Shown in pieces: positions 22,553 to 34,200 of a stretch of DNA of 64,000 bases. Each line of letters begins with the position of its first letter. Position 1 is the first letter of the stretch. A program made the position numbers and the translations under genes. The notes under the pieces are model-generated. The model saw only the letters and a program-made list of their open reading frames with translations, did not search any database and was not told the DNA's origin. This DNA comes from Aculops lycopersici (taxonomy: Eukaryota; Arthropoda; Arachnida; Trombidiformes; Eriophyidae). The stretch lies in NCBI GenBank assembly GCA_015350385.1, contig WNKI01000002.1:3376721-3440720 (forward strand), in the 5' to 3' direction.

Positions 22553-24180
22553 TTTGGACACAAGACGCAATGGTGTTAGGGTGCATTAGTGACTTGTGTT
22601 CGCTCTTTCGCCGAAAGAATAAAATTGAAGCGCATTTGTTCACTCGCTCGTTCGCTCTGCTCGCCATTCGAATGCAACGCGCGCCTACTTTGAGCAAAGG
22701 GATTCGCTGCAACTCGTCTATTCGCAAACTTCCAATGCACTTAAACTCGAATGCAACGCAACTCTCGGCTCGACGAGGCACCTTGATGCCGCCGCTACTG
22801 TTGCTTCATTGCGACGCATGCGCTATGACTAACTTGCTTCGTGAACCGCTCGCCTGAGCTAGCGCCATCTCGCGGTTGGAAAGAAGCTCCTGAGACGGGA
22901 CCCCAATCTTGGCCTTGGCGCTCGCAGATGCATTTTAAGCTCAAATATATGCAAAATTTCCACTGGATCGTTATACCTAACCGCAATCCTTGACACTATG
23001 CAAATGAAGTTGATATATCTCGAAAATCAGCCAGAATATCAACAAAAGTAGCAATCGAGACCAATATTTGTGCCGAGATTCGTCAAATTTTAACAAGAAC
23101 TATGAGATCTCCCGAAAAACACTCAAATGATGCGTAGGCTCGATATTGAGCAACTTCGCATCCCTCAACAGTGGATTCATTTGCAAAGGCGATCTATTGA
23201 GGCTCCCATGTTTGATCGTCAATCGTATTTGCGCTTAAAAACTGGAAGTTTCCGAATATCTGAGGTGCTCAGATTATGCTCCGAGCTGATGGAAACTCGT
23301 GGCAAAGATTTGGTGAAAAGATCCCATGAGGTCTAGATATGGTTGACATTTATAGCATAAAAGTTGATTATCATGTCGACGATCATAAAATTTCAACCAT
23401 CCATTTCCTTGATATCAAAAAAAACACTCTGATGGACACCCTCACTTTCGGTCTAAAGGTGACCATTAGAATCAGCCTAAACCCTCTGAAGCTGAGCTGA
23501 TTGTGGCCTCATTTGCCGACTTCCGGACCCGCGGACGCATTCTGGGCGATGTGCGATGCAACTTTCTTTACTTAATTTCTCGGCTCACTTTGGACGTTAA
23601 TTATGGTGAAAAAACTTTTTAGAAAACATTTGTATCTCGAGAACTATTGACGATAGCATGATGCCGATGCAACCGGATGCTCAGAATTCGATTTCTGAGG
23701 CGCTTGCATGTGTTGTTTTTAGTGTATCTTGCATAACTTTTGCAATATAAGTGACATTTAGAAACGGTTTTTTGCGTTATGTTCAGGTCAACTCGACGGA
23801 TCGATTCTAAATGCATGGTACCCTGTTGTCATTTCTGAAGTAGCTCCCACTTAATTCAGGTCGCTAGGTGTTCAGGGGATCCTGGCGCTGTCAAGATGTT
23901 CAGGAGAAGCCATTTTTTGTGGGTATTGCGCAGATCGGGATGGAAAGTGGAAAAACTATGAGTTTTGGATTGAGAAAACTCCGAAATCTTAGGAAATCCA
24001 AAAAACCCGAAATCAAATCTAAATGTATAACTTCCGAACGAGATGTGATATCGGGGTGCGGTTTCTGGTGCAAAAATGAATCTAACAGCATATCTATCTT
24101 GTCATTCTAAACCATTTCCAAGCACAAAGAGTCTGACTTTGAGCTCAGACGGAATCGCAAATGATGATTAATTTACAATT
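22553..24180. other. SoxF upstream region and repeat-like block; no gene
   Basis: Immediate SoxF 5' flank, then a block (about 22.9-24.1 kb) whose wording differs from the surroundings. Similar but diverged phrases recur, such as TATATCTCGAAAATC (23013), TGTATCTCGAGAACT (23631), GCATAACTTTTGC (23731) and TGTATAACTTCCGAACG (24024). This suggests an old repeat or transposon relic. I see no transposase or reverse-transcriptase motif and no clear terminal repeats. Confidence 0.4.
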
Positions 24181-24187
24181 ATTCACA

Positions 24188-24193
24188 TTTATT
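24188..24193 (-). other. Polyadenylation signal of the SLC41-like gene
   Basis: AATAAA on the minus strand, about 40 bases after the SLC41-like stop codon. Confidence 0.7.
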
Positions 24194-24231
24194 GTCAGTT
24201 TTATATACATGGAATACGACAAACAATCGAG

Positions 24232-26716
24232 TCAAGTTGCATTCGGATCACCTATACCAGCTAACAGAGCGAAGGCTCCAGCTAGACACAGGGTTCCGGT
24301 TAGATCGGCTAAGGCCATGAGCAGAGATATGCCAAATACGTCGGGGTCAAACTGGCGGCTCATCAATAATGTCATCAATGGTTCGCAGATAGTTAGCAGG
24401 ATAAACACCTGAATTAGACACAGGCCAATATAAATGGAATAGAATTGCCAGGTAATCACTATATGTGTTGACGGCGAGACCAACATGATGATAAAGAAAT
24501 AGAGGGTATGCGCCGGCACCATCATGATTAGGAGTAGTCTTGCAGCTATGGCATTTGGTGACGAGTTTAGGAATGACCAAAGCAATGTTTTGATTGGTTT
24601 CGTAATGATCTTGACCAGCTCGCTGATTCTGAACTTAGATTTCACCCTATCCTCTATGACCACAGGTTCAGTAAACGAGACCATGGAGCCCAAGACTTTG
24701 GGTTTTTTGTCTTGAGTAATGCTATCAGCCTCCTTACTGATGGATACCGTAGACATTTTCCTCAAAGCAGAGCACCACAACCAAGTGGACACGCGACTAG
24801 CTTGGACGGCTATTAAATTTGCACCAAATCCATTTACAACAGGTTGGTACAAGGCGATCAGGTGGAACCTATCTATGAACGTGGACAGCACGGCACCTGT
24901 TGAGTCAAGGTTATGTATCGGTCAGTTAGGGAAATTGATTTTGATTGTAACTGTGGAATAGGTGTTGTGTGAATATGAGACACTTACCTGAGCCCATTGA
25001 TATGCAAATACTTGCTAACATCGGGGGAAGCGAGGATATCGCAATATGATTAGTTTCCTCGAACTTGTGAGCGGCATAGATTAAAAGAGGCCAAGCTGAT
25101 AAAACTGATACAATTATCAACACAGGCCAAAATAAGTCGTCCTTCTCTCTTAAGTTGAACATCCAATTGCATATGAGGCCATAGGTGAGAACACAGGTTA
25201 CGTCGCCATAAAGAGCCGCCACCAATGTTGACAAATTATCAGGATTTACCTGGACGTAGCGAGCCAGTGATACAGCTAATGACATTACTATACACGCTGT
25301 CATTACTAAAAGGACAGAGGTCGCTAAGGCACTAGCAAGGACGACTAAAAGTGAGATTTCCAGCATTGAACTGTTGCCGGCGTGAATTTTGTTATGCCCA
25401 ATCAGCATCTCACAGCCTATTGATATAATAGCGGCAAAGATGCTCAATCCAATGGCTTGGCCCAGGGTAAGAACAAGATTCGAGAAGAAGGCTCGCCGCT
25501 TCTGATTTGAGGTTTCCAATAAATTCAAGTTGGACAATGTTGACAAGCGAGATGCAAGTGTCATCTCGATGTTGCCTTTGAGACCAATGAAAGGTGGTAA
25601 TAATATGAAGAAAATCGGCACAGAGTGGAAGGATCTCCATTCTGAAACCCAGTTCAGGATTAATCCTGCGCTCATGTTTCCAAAACCTGCCAAGATAAAT
25701 GGAATACAAACTTGCATTATTATAATGAGCTTAGTCTCGCTCATTGGATCAATTGGTTTCTTGTTGTTTTTTAAATCGGCACTGCTGCTACTACTTCCGC
25801 TACGATTCTGCGATCCAGATCGCTGGCTACTGGCTGACATGTAGCTGTACAACGACAACTCAGAGCCTGTTCGTCTCAACACCCGACTCGCTTGGCTAAC
25901 TCGGCCAGCCGCCATTCGAGCCCTAATATCTTGGGCCTTCGATTGTTGCATCGCATCCTGTTGTGGCGGTCTATAGAATTGTTGAGGCAACGAACGGCCA
26001 CTCTTATCTGATTTGCTAAAGTCATGGCGTTCAAATGAACTGGTCAAATCGATAGAAGCCAAGGTGGACTCGATGCTCGACTTGCTGGTGAAGTGTTGGC
26101 GAGCTTGTTGCGCGTAGACAGATGGCGCCAGCTGCTTCCTCTGCAAATGATCGACCTTTTGTCCTTGCCGTTCTTGTTGTTTCTCACTAGAACTCTTTTC
26201 TTGGTGCTCATTCTCAATTGTTATACTGCCAACTGAGGAGCGGCGACGTTTGTGTTGCTTGTAATTTTGATGCTGCTGATGCTGTTGAAACTTGACGATG
26301 CCTTTAGGTTGTGGGCCAATTTCAATGTCGTCTATGCTTCCAATGTGAAGCGATGATTGTGAGGTGGCCGCATGGTAAGTGTCCGGGAAGAATTCAATGC
26401 CAAAGTTACTGTACCTTGAATTTATCGAGCACAAGTCGTCGCTGAACCCTGGACCCCTAGACGGCGCGCCAAGTATCAAATTTATCAAGCTACTGCGGCG
26501 TCGGCCCTTTAAGTTATCGACGAAAGCATCTTTCTCACTACGTGGTCTCATAGACAACAATTGTATGTTTCTATTTGATACATTTGATAGTTTTCTAACT
26601 TGAAGTTCATTGATCTTGTTGTTGTCGCCACTGGTGCTACTTAAAGTTGAGCATTTATTTTCTGGCAGGTCGCCAATGTCACCAAAGTCCACTTCCTGGG
26701 AGTGGGTTTGACCCAT
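24232..26716 (-). CDS. SLC41A: SLC41/MgtE-type Mg2+ transporter (2 exons, 797 aa)
   Basis: Polytopic divalent-cation (Mg2+) transporter, expected at the plasma membrane. Exon 1 is 24988-26716 (ATG in AAAATGG) and ends TCA-G before GTAAGT. Exon 2 is 24232-24896, with acceptor CAACAG, and restores a Gly codon. The intron is 91 bp. Two MgtE-like repeats are visible. The first begins near residue 327 (IIIMQVCIPFILAGFGNMSA) and carries the family motif LKGNIEMTLASRLST. The second, in exon 2, carries QPVVNGFGANLIAVQASR, matching the PVxNGxGGNLVAIQASR motif of vertebrate SLC41A proteins. Both motifs are lined with the Asn/Gly/Glu residues of the ion path. It is longer than human SLC41A1 (about 513 aa) because the first ~325 residues form a Ser/Gln-rich, probably cytoplasmic, extension with Arg-rich RRRSS-type phosphosite-like words. 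The assignment to the family is firm; which vertebrate paralogue it matches is not determined. Confidence 0.92.
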
Positions 26717-28215
26717 TTTGGTTTGTTGATTGCCGATTAGTGTGGAAGTTGAAAATTGAATAGATTTATGGAGTAGAACTCGGCTAACTCCAGCGATAGT
26801 CCATCTGACTACTGGCTGATAACTCTCTACACTGTTATTACCACAAAGAGATTGAACTCAATGTCATAACTCAATGTTATGTTATGCTATGCTAGTCGCA
26901 TACTCATGATGTAATCATAATCACGACGCGATGCCAGACATAATACAGTTGCTTAAACACTTCAGCATTCTGAATGCAATTAGATTCAGCTGGAAACAGT
27001 TTGTGAGAAAAGGTGGCTGTGTGGTTGTATTCAGACACCTGAGACTTGGGCAGACAGTGAGGTTTCATGTGACAGGTGTTGGCATCTGTTGAAGTGCTTA
27101 GCGATGCTCAGTTAGTGTTTCTCAGATAAATATTGTTACATCTGAGTTAAATAGAAACAAGCAAACAAACAAATAGACTCGCTTCCCCTTCTCTCGGGTT
27201 CTTCTGTCAGTAAGCTCGAAAACTACAGTCATGGGGAGTGAATGTCTAGCTGTTGGAATTTTTATGACAAACTCCTTCACCTACCCTTTGGCCTCTAGCT
27301 GCTAAATAGTATATGACTGTCTATATTTACTAATCAAATCTGTTGATTTAACACAAACTGTAAGAAGCCCACTAGCCAACTTGACATAAGTGCGTTGGGG
27401 CTCCATGGATAATTAAATCAAGTTTAGTTACTTTCAACAGCAGTAATTGAGTTTGACCTCTTTAAGTCGTCCCTTGATCGTCATGGTTAAGAGTGCCTTG
27501 TCGATGCCTGTGGGTTTATGCGACTAGCTAATCAACATAACCAATGATGTCGGCGTGACCGGAGTTAGTAAGAGCCGCCGGCTACCCAACCACCGACCTC
27601 TTCAAGATTCCACCTTGAGGCTAGAAGTTGCTCATGCTGCTGCTACTGCTGTCGCTGCTTTTACCAGAGTGGGAGTAGGGTTGAGATGGGCAAATAACAT
27701 GGCCGGCCGATTGTAACTGCCAACGGAGACTGCTAAACTTTAGGTAACTCTTGCAACCACGTACTCTTTAGTTTCAACCTCAAAACGACGCCAACATCTT
27801 ATCGAACGTCCAACGAGGAGTGTGGGTTGGAAAAGGAAATGAAAGAAAAGGATTACTTTGAGAGGGTTTCATAGCCGAGGGGCGATTTGAATGACGTCTG
27901 CTAACTCGTTCGCTTGACTGGTGGGCCTTAGTATCCAAGTAAGCGAGGGGAGATGCCAAGCTAGTGGCCCAGTTATCATTACAATTTCAGGCATCCTAAA
28001 TGATGCCACTACATGATTGTCTAGCACTTCGAATGTATTTCTGAGGATGTAAGTTCTAACTTTTTTGTATGTTTGTTTCTGATATGAGTCTAATTATATC
28101 TGTCATTTATGATCACGATTGTTATCATTGTCATTATTAGTAGAACTTGGAAAATAAGTTCCCGTTTCATCTTCTGTCCTTGAGGCAGATCATTTCTCAA
28201 ATCTTTTTCGGGGAA

Positions 28216-28239
28216 CACTTGGAACACGAGTTCCAAGTG
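28216..28239. repeat. Perfect 10-bp inverted repeat, 4-base loop
   Basis: CACTTGGAAC, loop ACGA, GTTCCAAGTG. Stand-alone hairpin or protein-binding palindrome in intergenic DNA. Confidence 0.85.
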
Positions 28240-31200
28240 CACTATCACAAATTTTTATCCATATTCAGGATTTACCTGCACATAATTCTAGAGTCTCTTC
28301 GGGCACCTGCAAAATTCAATAACTTCAAGCTAAGCAAAAGGGTAATAAATCATGATTTTCCAGTTGAATAACAATCACAGTATTGCTCATAACTCGGGCT
28401 GTTTCCTAATAGTTAACTGTTACGCTTCCTGAAAAGACAATCCTATCATAAGTGGGTCAGTTCTAGTTCTCTACCAGAATCATTGATATTGATGTATACT
28501 CTCACTCATAATGGGAGTAGTTTTCGCTAGAGTCACATTTGTCTTTATTTGTCAGTCTCAAAAGTAATTGACCCTCCAGTTGCAAAGAGAAAAAGATAGT
28601 GAAAGTGGGTGAGAGGAAGTAGATGGGTGAGGTAGCGAGCCAGCAAGAAACCCTCTAGGGAGATATTGCACAGTTGCACCCGTCGCTTGGTTTTTGGCAC
28701 GACTAAGCTCAAATTGGCCAGCGAGGTCCAAGTTTTTTCGATCAATGGCTCGGAAGTAAGGTAAAATTTAGTCTGCAAAAAATGTAATTCGCTTCCATTA
28801 GTAGGCAGTCTGTCTATCTATCTGTCCGTCCATCTGCCTACTAGCTTGCTGCTAGCCATAGAAATGGTTGTCGTCTGCGGTTGAATTCCAATGATTCGAC
28901 TCTTGTGGACGGTGGTGTCGGCTCCGTGGTCTAGTCTGATAGTTGTAGACGAAAATAATGCAATACTTGCAAGCTATTTTGTCTCCATAAAGAAGTGTTT
29001 CCATTAACTTAATGCAAGCAGTTGTCTTTGCTAGATGAAGATTGTAACTTAGATTCGTTGGTTAAAATTTCACAAGCCAACGATAACGGAAGATTTCCAC
29101 GCGGTTCAAAACTGGTGTTCGGTCAAGCGCCAAAGGAGATCTAATAGCTATAGTTGTTACTGTCCTTGTTGACGATGTCTTTGTAGTTACTTTAGTTGGT
29201 GAAGGATAGTTGTCATCATAGGAGCATAAATTACTCTTCTAAATCCTTGAGGTTAAAAATCATAGTTGGCTGGGTCGCTAATGCATTTATTCAATTTCCT
29301 GACCACCTGACAGCGACTGGCTTACAGCAATTCCAAAAACTCGTACATTTTACACTCCTTCCCCCAACGCCTCCCAACTTGGTAACATGATCCCAGCACT
29401 TTTGTCTGGAATGAGCCCAGTGAGAGTTCGAGGCACTCAGCCAGATGAATGACTCTATTGGTCTAGTTGGTTCGTCGGGTGCTCTCGTCGTCGTCGTCGT
29501 TTTCGTTTTCCTAGTTTTTCTAGCTGGCGCCAATAGTCTGAGCCCATTTCCTCTAGTCCAGTCAAGTTGATGGTGTAGTTGCTGTTGTCTAGTTGTAGCG
29601 GTGTTCTTTGAATATTTATACAAATTTGATCTCTTGCAAAGCTCAATGGCGCTTATGTTACCTCCACCATTGAGCCTGTGCCGTCGAAACATTAGCCTGG
29701 TGTAATTTACTCGCCAACATATTGCTCCTTGAAGCGGCAAAGGGTTGCTAGAGTCGAGCGTTTTGAGATGATGATTCGTCGCAAATTTTAGGGACAAAAT
29801 TCTCTCTTGAGCTGTGTGGTTCAACTAAAAACTTTGCATCTGATGACGAAAGGCGACACCAAATTATGGATTCACTTCGCTTAAAGTCGTGCTCGCAAAC
29901 CAAGCTCAAATGGTTTGGAATTTGATCTCATTTTTCTTCTCTTTGCCTTCATGAAGACCGGGCGAGATGATATCCTGGCATTTTGAAACGAATACCAGTC
30001 CGCTAGGCAACTGGCCGGTTATAAGGTACGTGTTTAGGATTTAAAAGTGACTCGAAGCCTGGGTTGTCACTTGTGGATTTGGCCCTCCTCTCAGTGGAGG
30101 TCCATACATTTAGTTTTTTATTTTAGATCGTTGTCTAAGGGAAAGGAGTGCACCCAAATTCCAACAATCAGCCGGTACTCTGTGAGATTTTTTCAATATG
30201 GATTGAGCAAAACGATGAGTGTATGGCAAGGGATGGGTATCTAAAATAGTAACAAAAAAAACAAATTTTATTTATTGCCGGGCAGGCAGACGGGCACTTT
30301 CAACATTGAAGAAAGGAAACTTCTCCTGAAAACCTCGGAGATCTCATTTTGTTCAGCAGGTTTCCTCCAGAAGATCCTCAAACATTTTTGCATCACGACG
30401 ACGACGAGAGACGCAATGTTGCAAATTGAATTTTCTCCCATCTAACTCTTTTCGCTCAAGATCGGTAAACTTTTCGCCCCCTCACAAGTTCTATCCGAGT
30501 CCCCTAACGCAAGCGCAGAGTTATAACCCTCACTCTCCAATCTTAAATCTTCAAGTCCAATAGGTCGACTCGCACGTTGTTACCAAAGAAGTCGGCTTGA
30601 TTGTGTGTAGTGAAATATTTGCTCGAGGCAACATGGCGACGGCGGATGAGTCAGAAGTTCGCCAGCTCGCATGCGCAGGGCGCCAAGATTGTCGCTCAAA
30701 GTCACTGTCTGCTCAATCAAGAGTTTTCTTGGGTCAAAATTATGGAAAATTTTGCCAGCAGAGAGAGAAGGAGAAAAAGACCGGAGATTTTGTTCCCTGT
30801 GGCTTCAATGCTTGTGATTTGTTTTTTTTTGTTTTTGTTGTTGCTTCTGCCGTTCACTCTTTGCTAAAACTCAACTCATCATACTTAATCCAGGGTCAGC
30901 ACTGATGGGATGAGTAGGCAAACACCAGCCAGTGGGGCGACTAAACAAAACCAACGCTTAGCAGCCAGCCGGCCAGCCAACACACAAACCAACCGACCGA
31001 TCGAACGGCGAACAAACCAAACAAAACGTGGCAACAGCTCGTCGAGTGATTTGGGCCTCCAATGATGATCACGTTGTACGCGCTACCCCCTGCTTCTTAG
31101 TGCACGGTTTAAGTTAGCATCTTAGTCACCCCTCCCACTTCTACTTTTGCTATCTCCTGGGGATGCCGGGCGAATCGGCGCATCTGCGGCCCACGAGGCC

Positions 31201-34200
31201 AGAGTTGAGTAAAGTGAGGCTGACTCATGACTTGAGTGGACCAATAAGGAGCGAACACTTTTGTCTTAACTTTATCCTTTCTTATTGCGAGGAAACTCTG
31301 GTCAGCTTTTCGCCCCCCCTTTCATTCCCCACCTCACTGCCAAACGAGAGAACAAACAGACTGTACGGTGCTGTAAACTAAGAGACGACTAGAGCAAGAG
31401 TGAGAGAGAGAGTGGGCGCATTTGCCGCCATCTTGGATTCGCCGATTTGCGCAATGTAACTCGCAGGTCTGGTTGCAGCCGCCTCTTGGTATAGAGCGCA
31501 ACTGTCGTCTACTAGCTGCGCAGTGTTGTTTGTCTTTGTGTATGCCCGAGAAGACTAAAAGTGTCGCCTAGTCCCGAGTTGCTTGCTATTCAGGTCCAGT
31601 TTGTTCCCTCATTCTCTCTTTCTATCCGACTAAAGCGGGCTGACATTGTCGGGACTAGCGGCCGACACTAGTAGCAGCGGCGCAGTTAGCTTGTGCGCAC
31701 CTCGATGGGCGCCGCCGCTGCAAACTGGCGAACATAGCGACGACAACGACCAGGCGAATTCGTTCGCTTTGAGTCGCGCAGATTTCTAGTTGGTTTGTGC
31801 TCTGTGGTCTCTCCACCTTGGCTTTCAGTCGATTCGGACGTTCTCCTCGAGTGACTGCTATCTCCACGGCGAACAAGCAAATCATATTCGCGTAGCTGAC
31901 GGCAAGACAACCACAAGACATTACTCGTAGTGAGAAGTGAGTGAGAGAAATATAGTGAGCTAGCCGGTGAGAGAGAACAAACAGTGGCGGCCGAATTAAT
32001 TCGTATTTGGATTTGGTATTTGCGCATAGTTAGCACCTCGACCAAGACAAGGGCTCAAACCACCAGCGCCAAGTCAATATTCAGTGTGAATGCCCTAACA
32101 CTCGACGCAACTAGTCAAGTGTATTGGCCTGCTCCCTCATTTTATTAGATTCAAATTGGACTAAGCAAGAGAAGTGGCCGAGGAGATTAGAGATCGCGGC
32201 AAATCTGTACTCAAGAGCAAACCAAACAAGCAAACCCAAGATTTCGGTCGAGCACTGACCAAAAGTTCGAGATTCTATCCAGCTCACAAGTTTGACTAGT
32301 TCGCTTCGTTGGTTAGGCGGCAGGATATTGCCGATGAAACCAAAAGAAGAGAGGGAGACGGGGAGCGAGAATAGATATCACAAGAAATAGCAACAACTAC
32401 ATCAATAAGGAACAACTTTCAAGTCTGGATTCGGCGGGATTGTTACGAATGGAAGCGCGTGGCAAAATCCTATTTGATTTGGGTCACTGGTTGGGGGTGA
32501 TGATGTCGAGTCGTCTGCTCAAGACTAAATGATGATTAGAGATTCCAATTCAGCTTAGTTCAGTTCAGCCAAGCGAACCAAGCGACAGTCAGTTAGACGA
32601 CGGTAGCAAGCTAGCGAGTAGCGGCAATTCATGGGGAGCGAGAAAATTCGCCAAGATCGATTGGGAAGACTTCGTCGTCGTCGTCGGCTTCTTCTTTTTC
32701 TTATGCCGAGTTGACAAGCTACAACCAGTTGAAGGAAGAGGAGGAGGAGCTTGTTTTTGTGAGTGTTACATCAGACTCGAGAAAAAAACACACACTCACA
32801 CCCAAACTGCTGCAACCCTTGAACAACGTTCCTCCTGGTCGCCGTACTTCCACCATGCTCTGTTGTTGATTCCACCACAAGAGGAGTTATATTATTAGGC
32901 AATCAAATCAAATAAGAAGCTTCTCTTCGTGCCTCCATGTGCTCTAGCTTGTCGTATTCGGTAGTGGTGGTGGTACTGCTAGATTCTAGTTAGCCCATGG
33001 GAGCAAACATTCAGGCAGTCAAACAAGCTAGAGGCAATTGTGACATTTGCGCTGGACGCATTAACTTGAGGTAGTCATAAGAAAGTGGCCGTATAGTGGA
33101 CACAGGAAATCCGGTGGGAATGTTGTTCCACTAAGCTCTTTGTACTCGCGGGCGGTGGAGGATATTAAATCGAAACAAATTTCAGGATCCATATTCAGGA
33201 GCAAATCTCTTCCTGGCCAGTCGTTTGTCCGTTAGTCGGCAGTGGTTTTAGCTTGTTGATTCGACTTCATTCAAATCAAGAAATATATTATACCACAATG
33301 AAAGTCAACGCTTCAAACCGACACATGCGACCAGAGACATCGGATACGAAACTAAAAAAGTGAAGAAATTTTTATAATATGAAGCCAAAGCAAGCCAATA
33401 ATCAGGCTCTGAAAGTTAGAGATTGAAAAGCGAGCATAGGAAAAGAGAATAGAAGGTGAGCGAGAGGATTGTAATTCGCTCGGTGAATAGAGGGACTGAA
33501 AATCGCCAAGTTACAAATTCATGAAGCAATCGGAACCATCGACTGATGGCTAGACCAAACTCAGTGGCAACAGACGAATCTCCTTGATGGCGGCCATCAA
33601 GTTTCAGCCACTCTCACTGTTCCAGAGACTTTTGGGCTGCTAGTTGAACGATTTGCTGCTAGCGAAACGACCACCAATCGTAATACTTTTAACAGATTTT
33701 GTCGGTTGACTTGAACTCAAACTTCGTAAATCTAATTCTTCACCTCTTGTTCAGCTATCGTATGTGTGTAACAATATATTATTTATAACAACAACAGTAA
33801 CAGGGATTCCACATAGCAGCATTGAACATTAACTTTGCAACAAACTAGGATAGCGGGAGGAGGAGAAGGATAAGTAGAAGCAGCAAGTAGTGGAAACAAT
33901 AACAAGGGAAACGAAAAGAGAAGTAACACAAATGGACTGTTGTTATGTTTTTGTGCTAGTTACTGTTGGCGCTGTTGCATTGGATCATTGAGCGAGACGA
34001 ATGCAATACCACTGCGAGCCTCTGAAATTATATTAAACCTCAGCGTGTATATTAAACACCTTGTTTCCATTGTATTGTTTAGCTGCAAGGCCAAATAATG
34101 AGCAGCGACAACAAAGTAGTTCACCAACGAAACTAGCTATCCGACGAAAGCAAATCTATCTCCGTGAGTCTGAGTTACAACGGGCTCTCAAAATAACAAG

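Noticed and set aside
29291..29824. 177-codon minus-strand frame
   Set aside because: About one frame of this length is expected by chance in 64 kb over six frames; composition and lack of family match do not support a gene.
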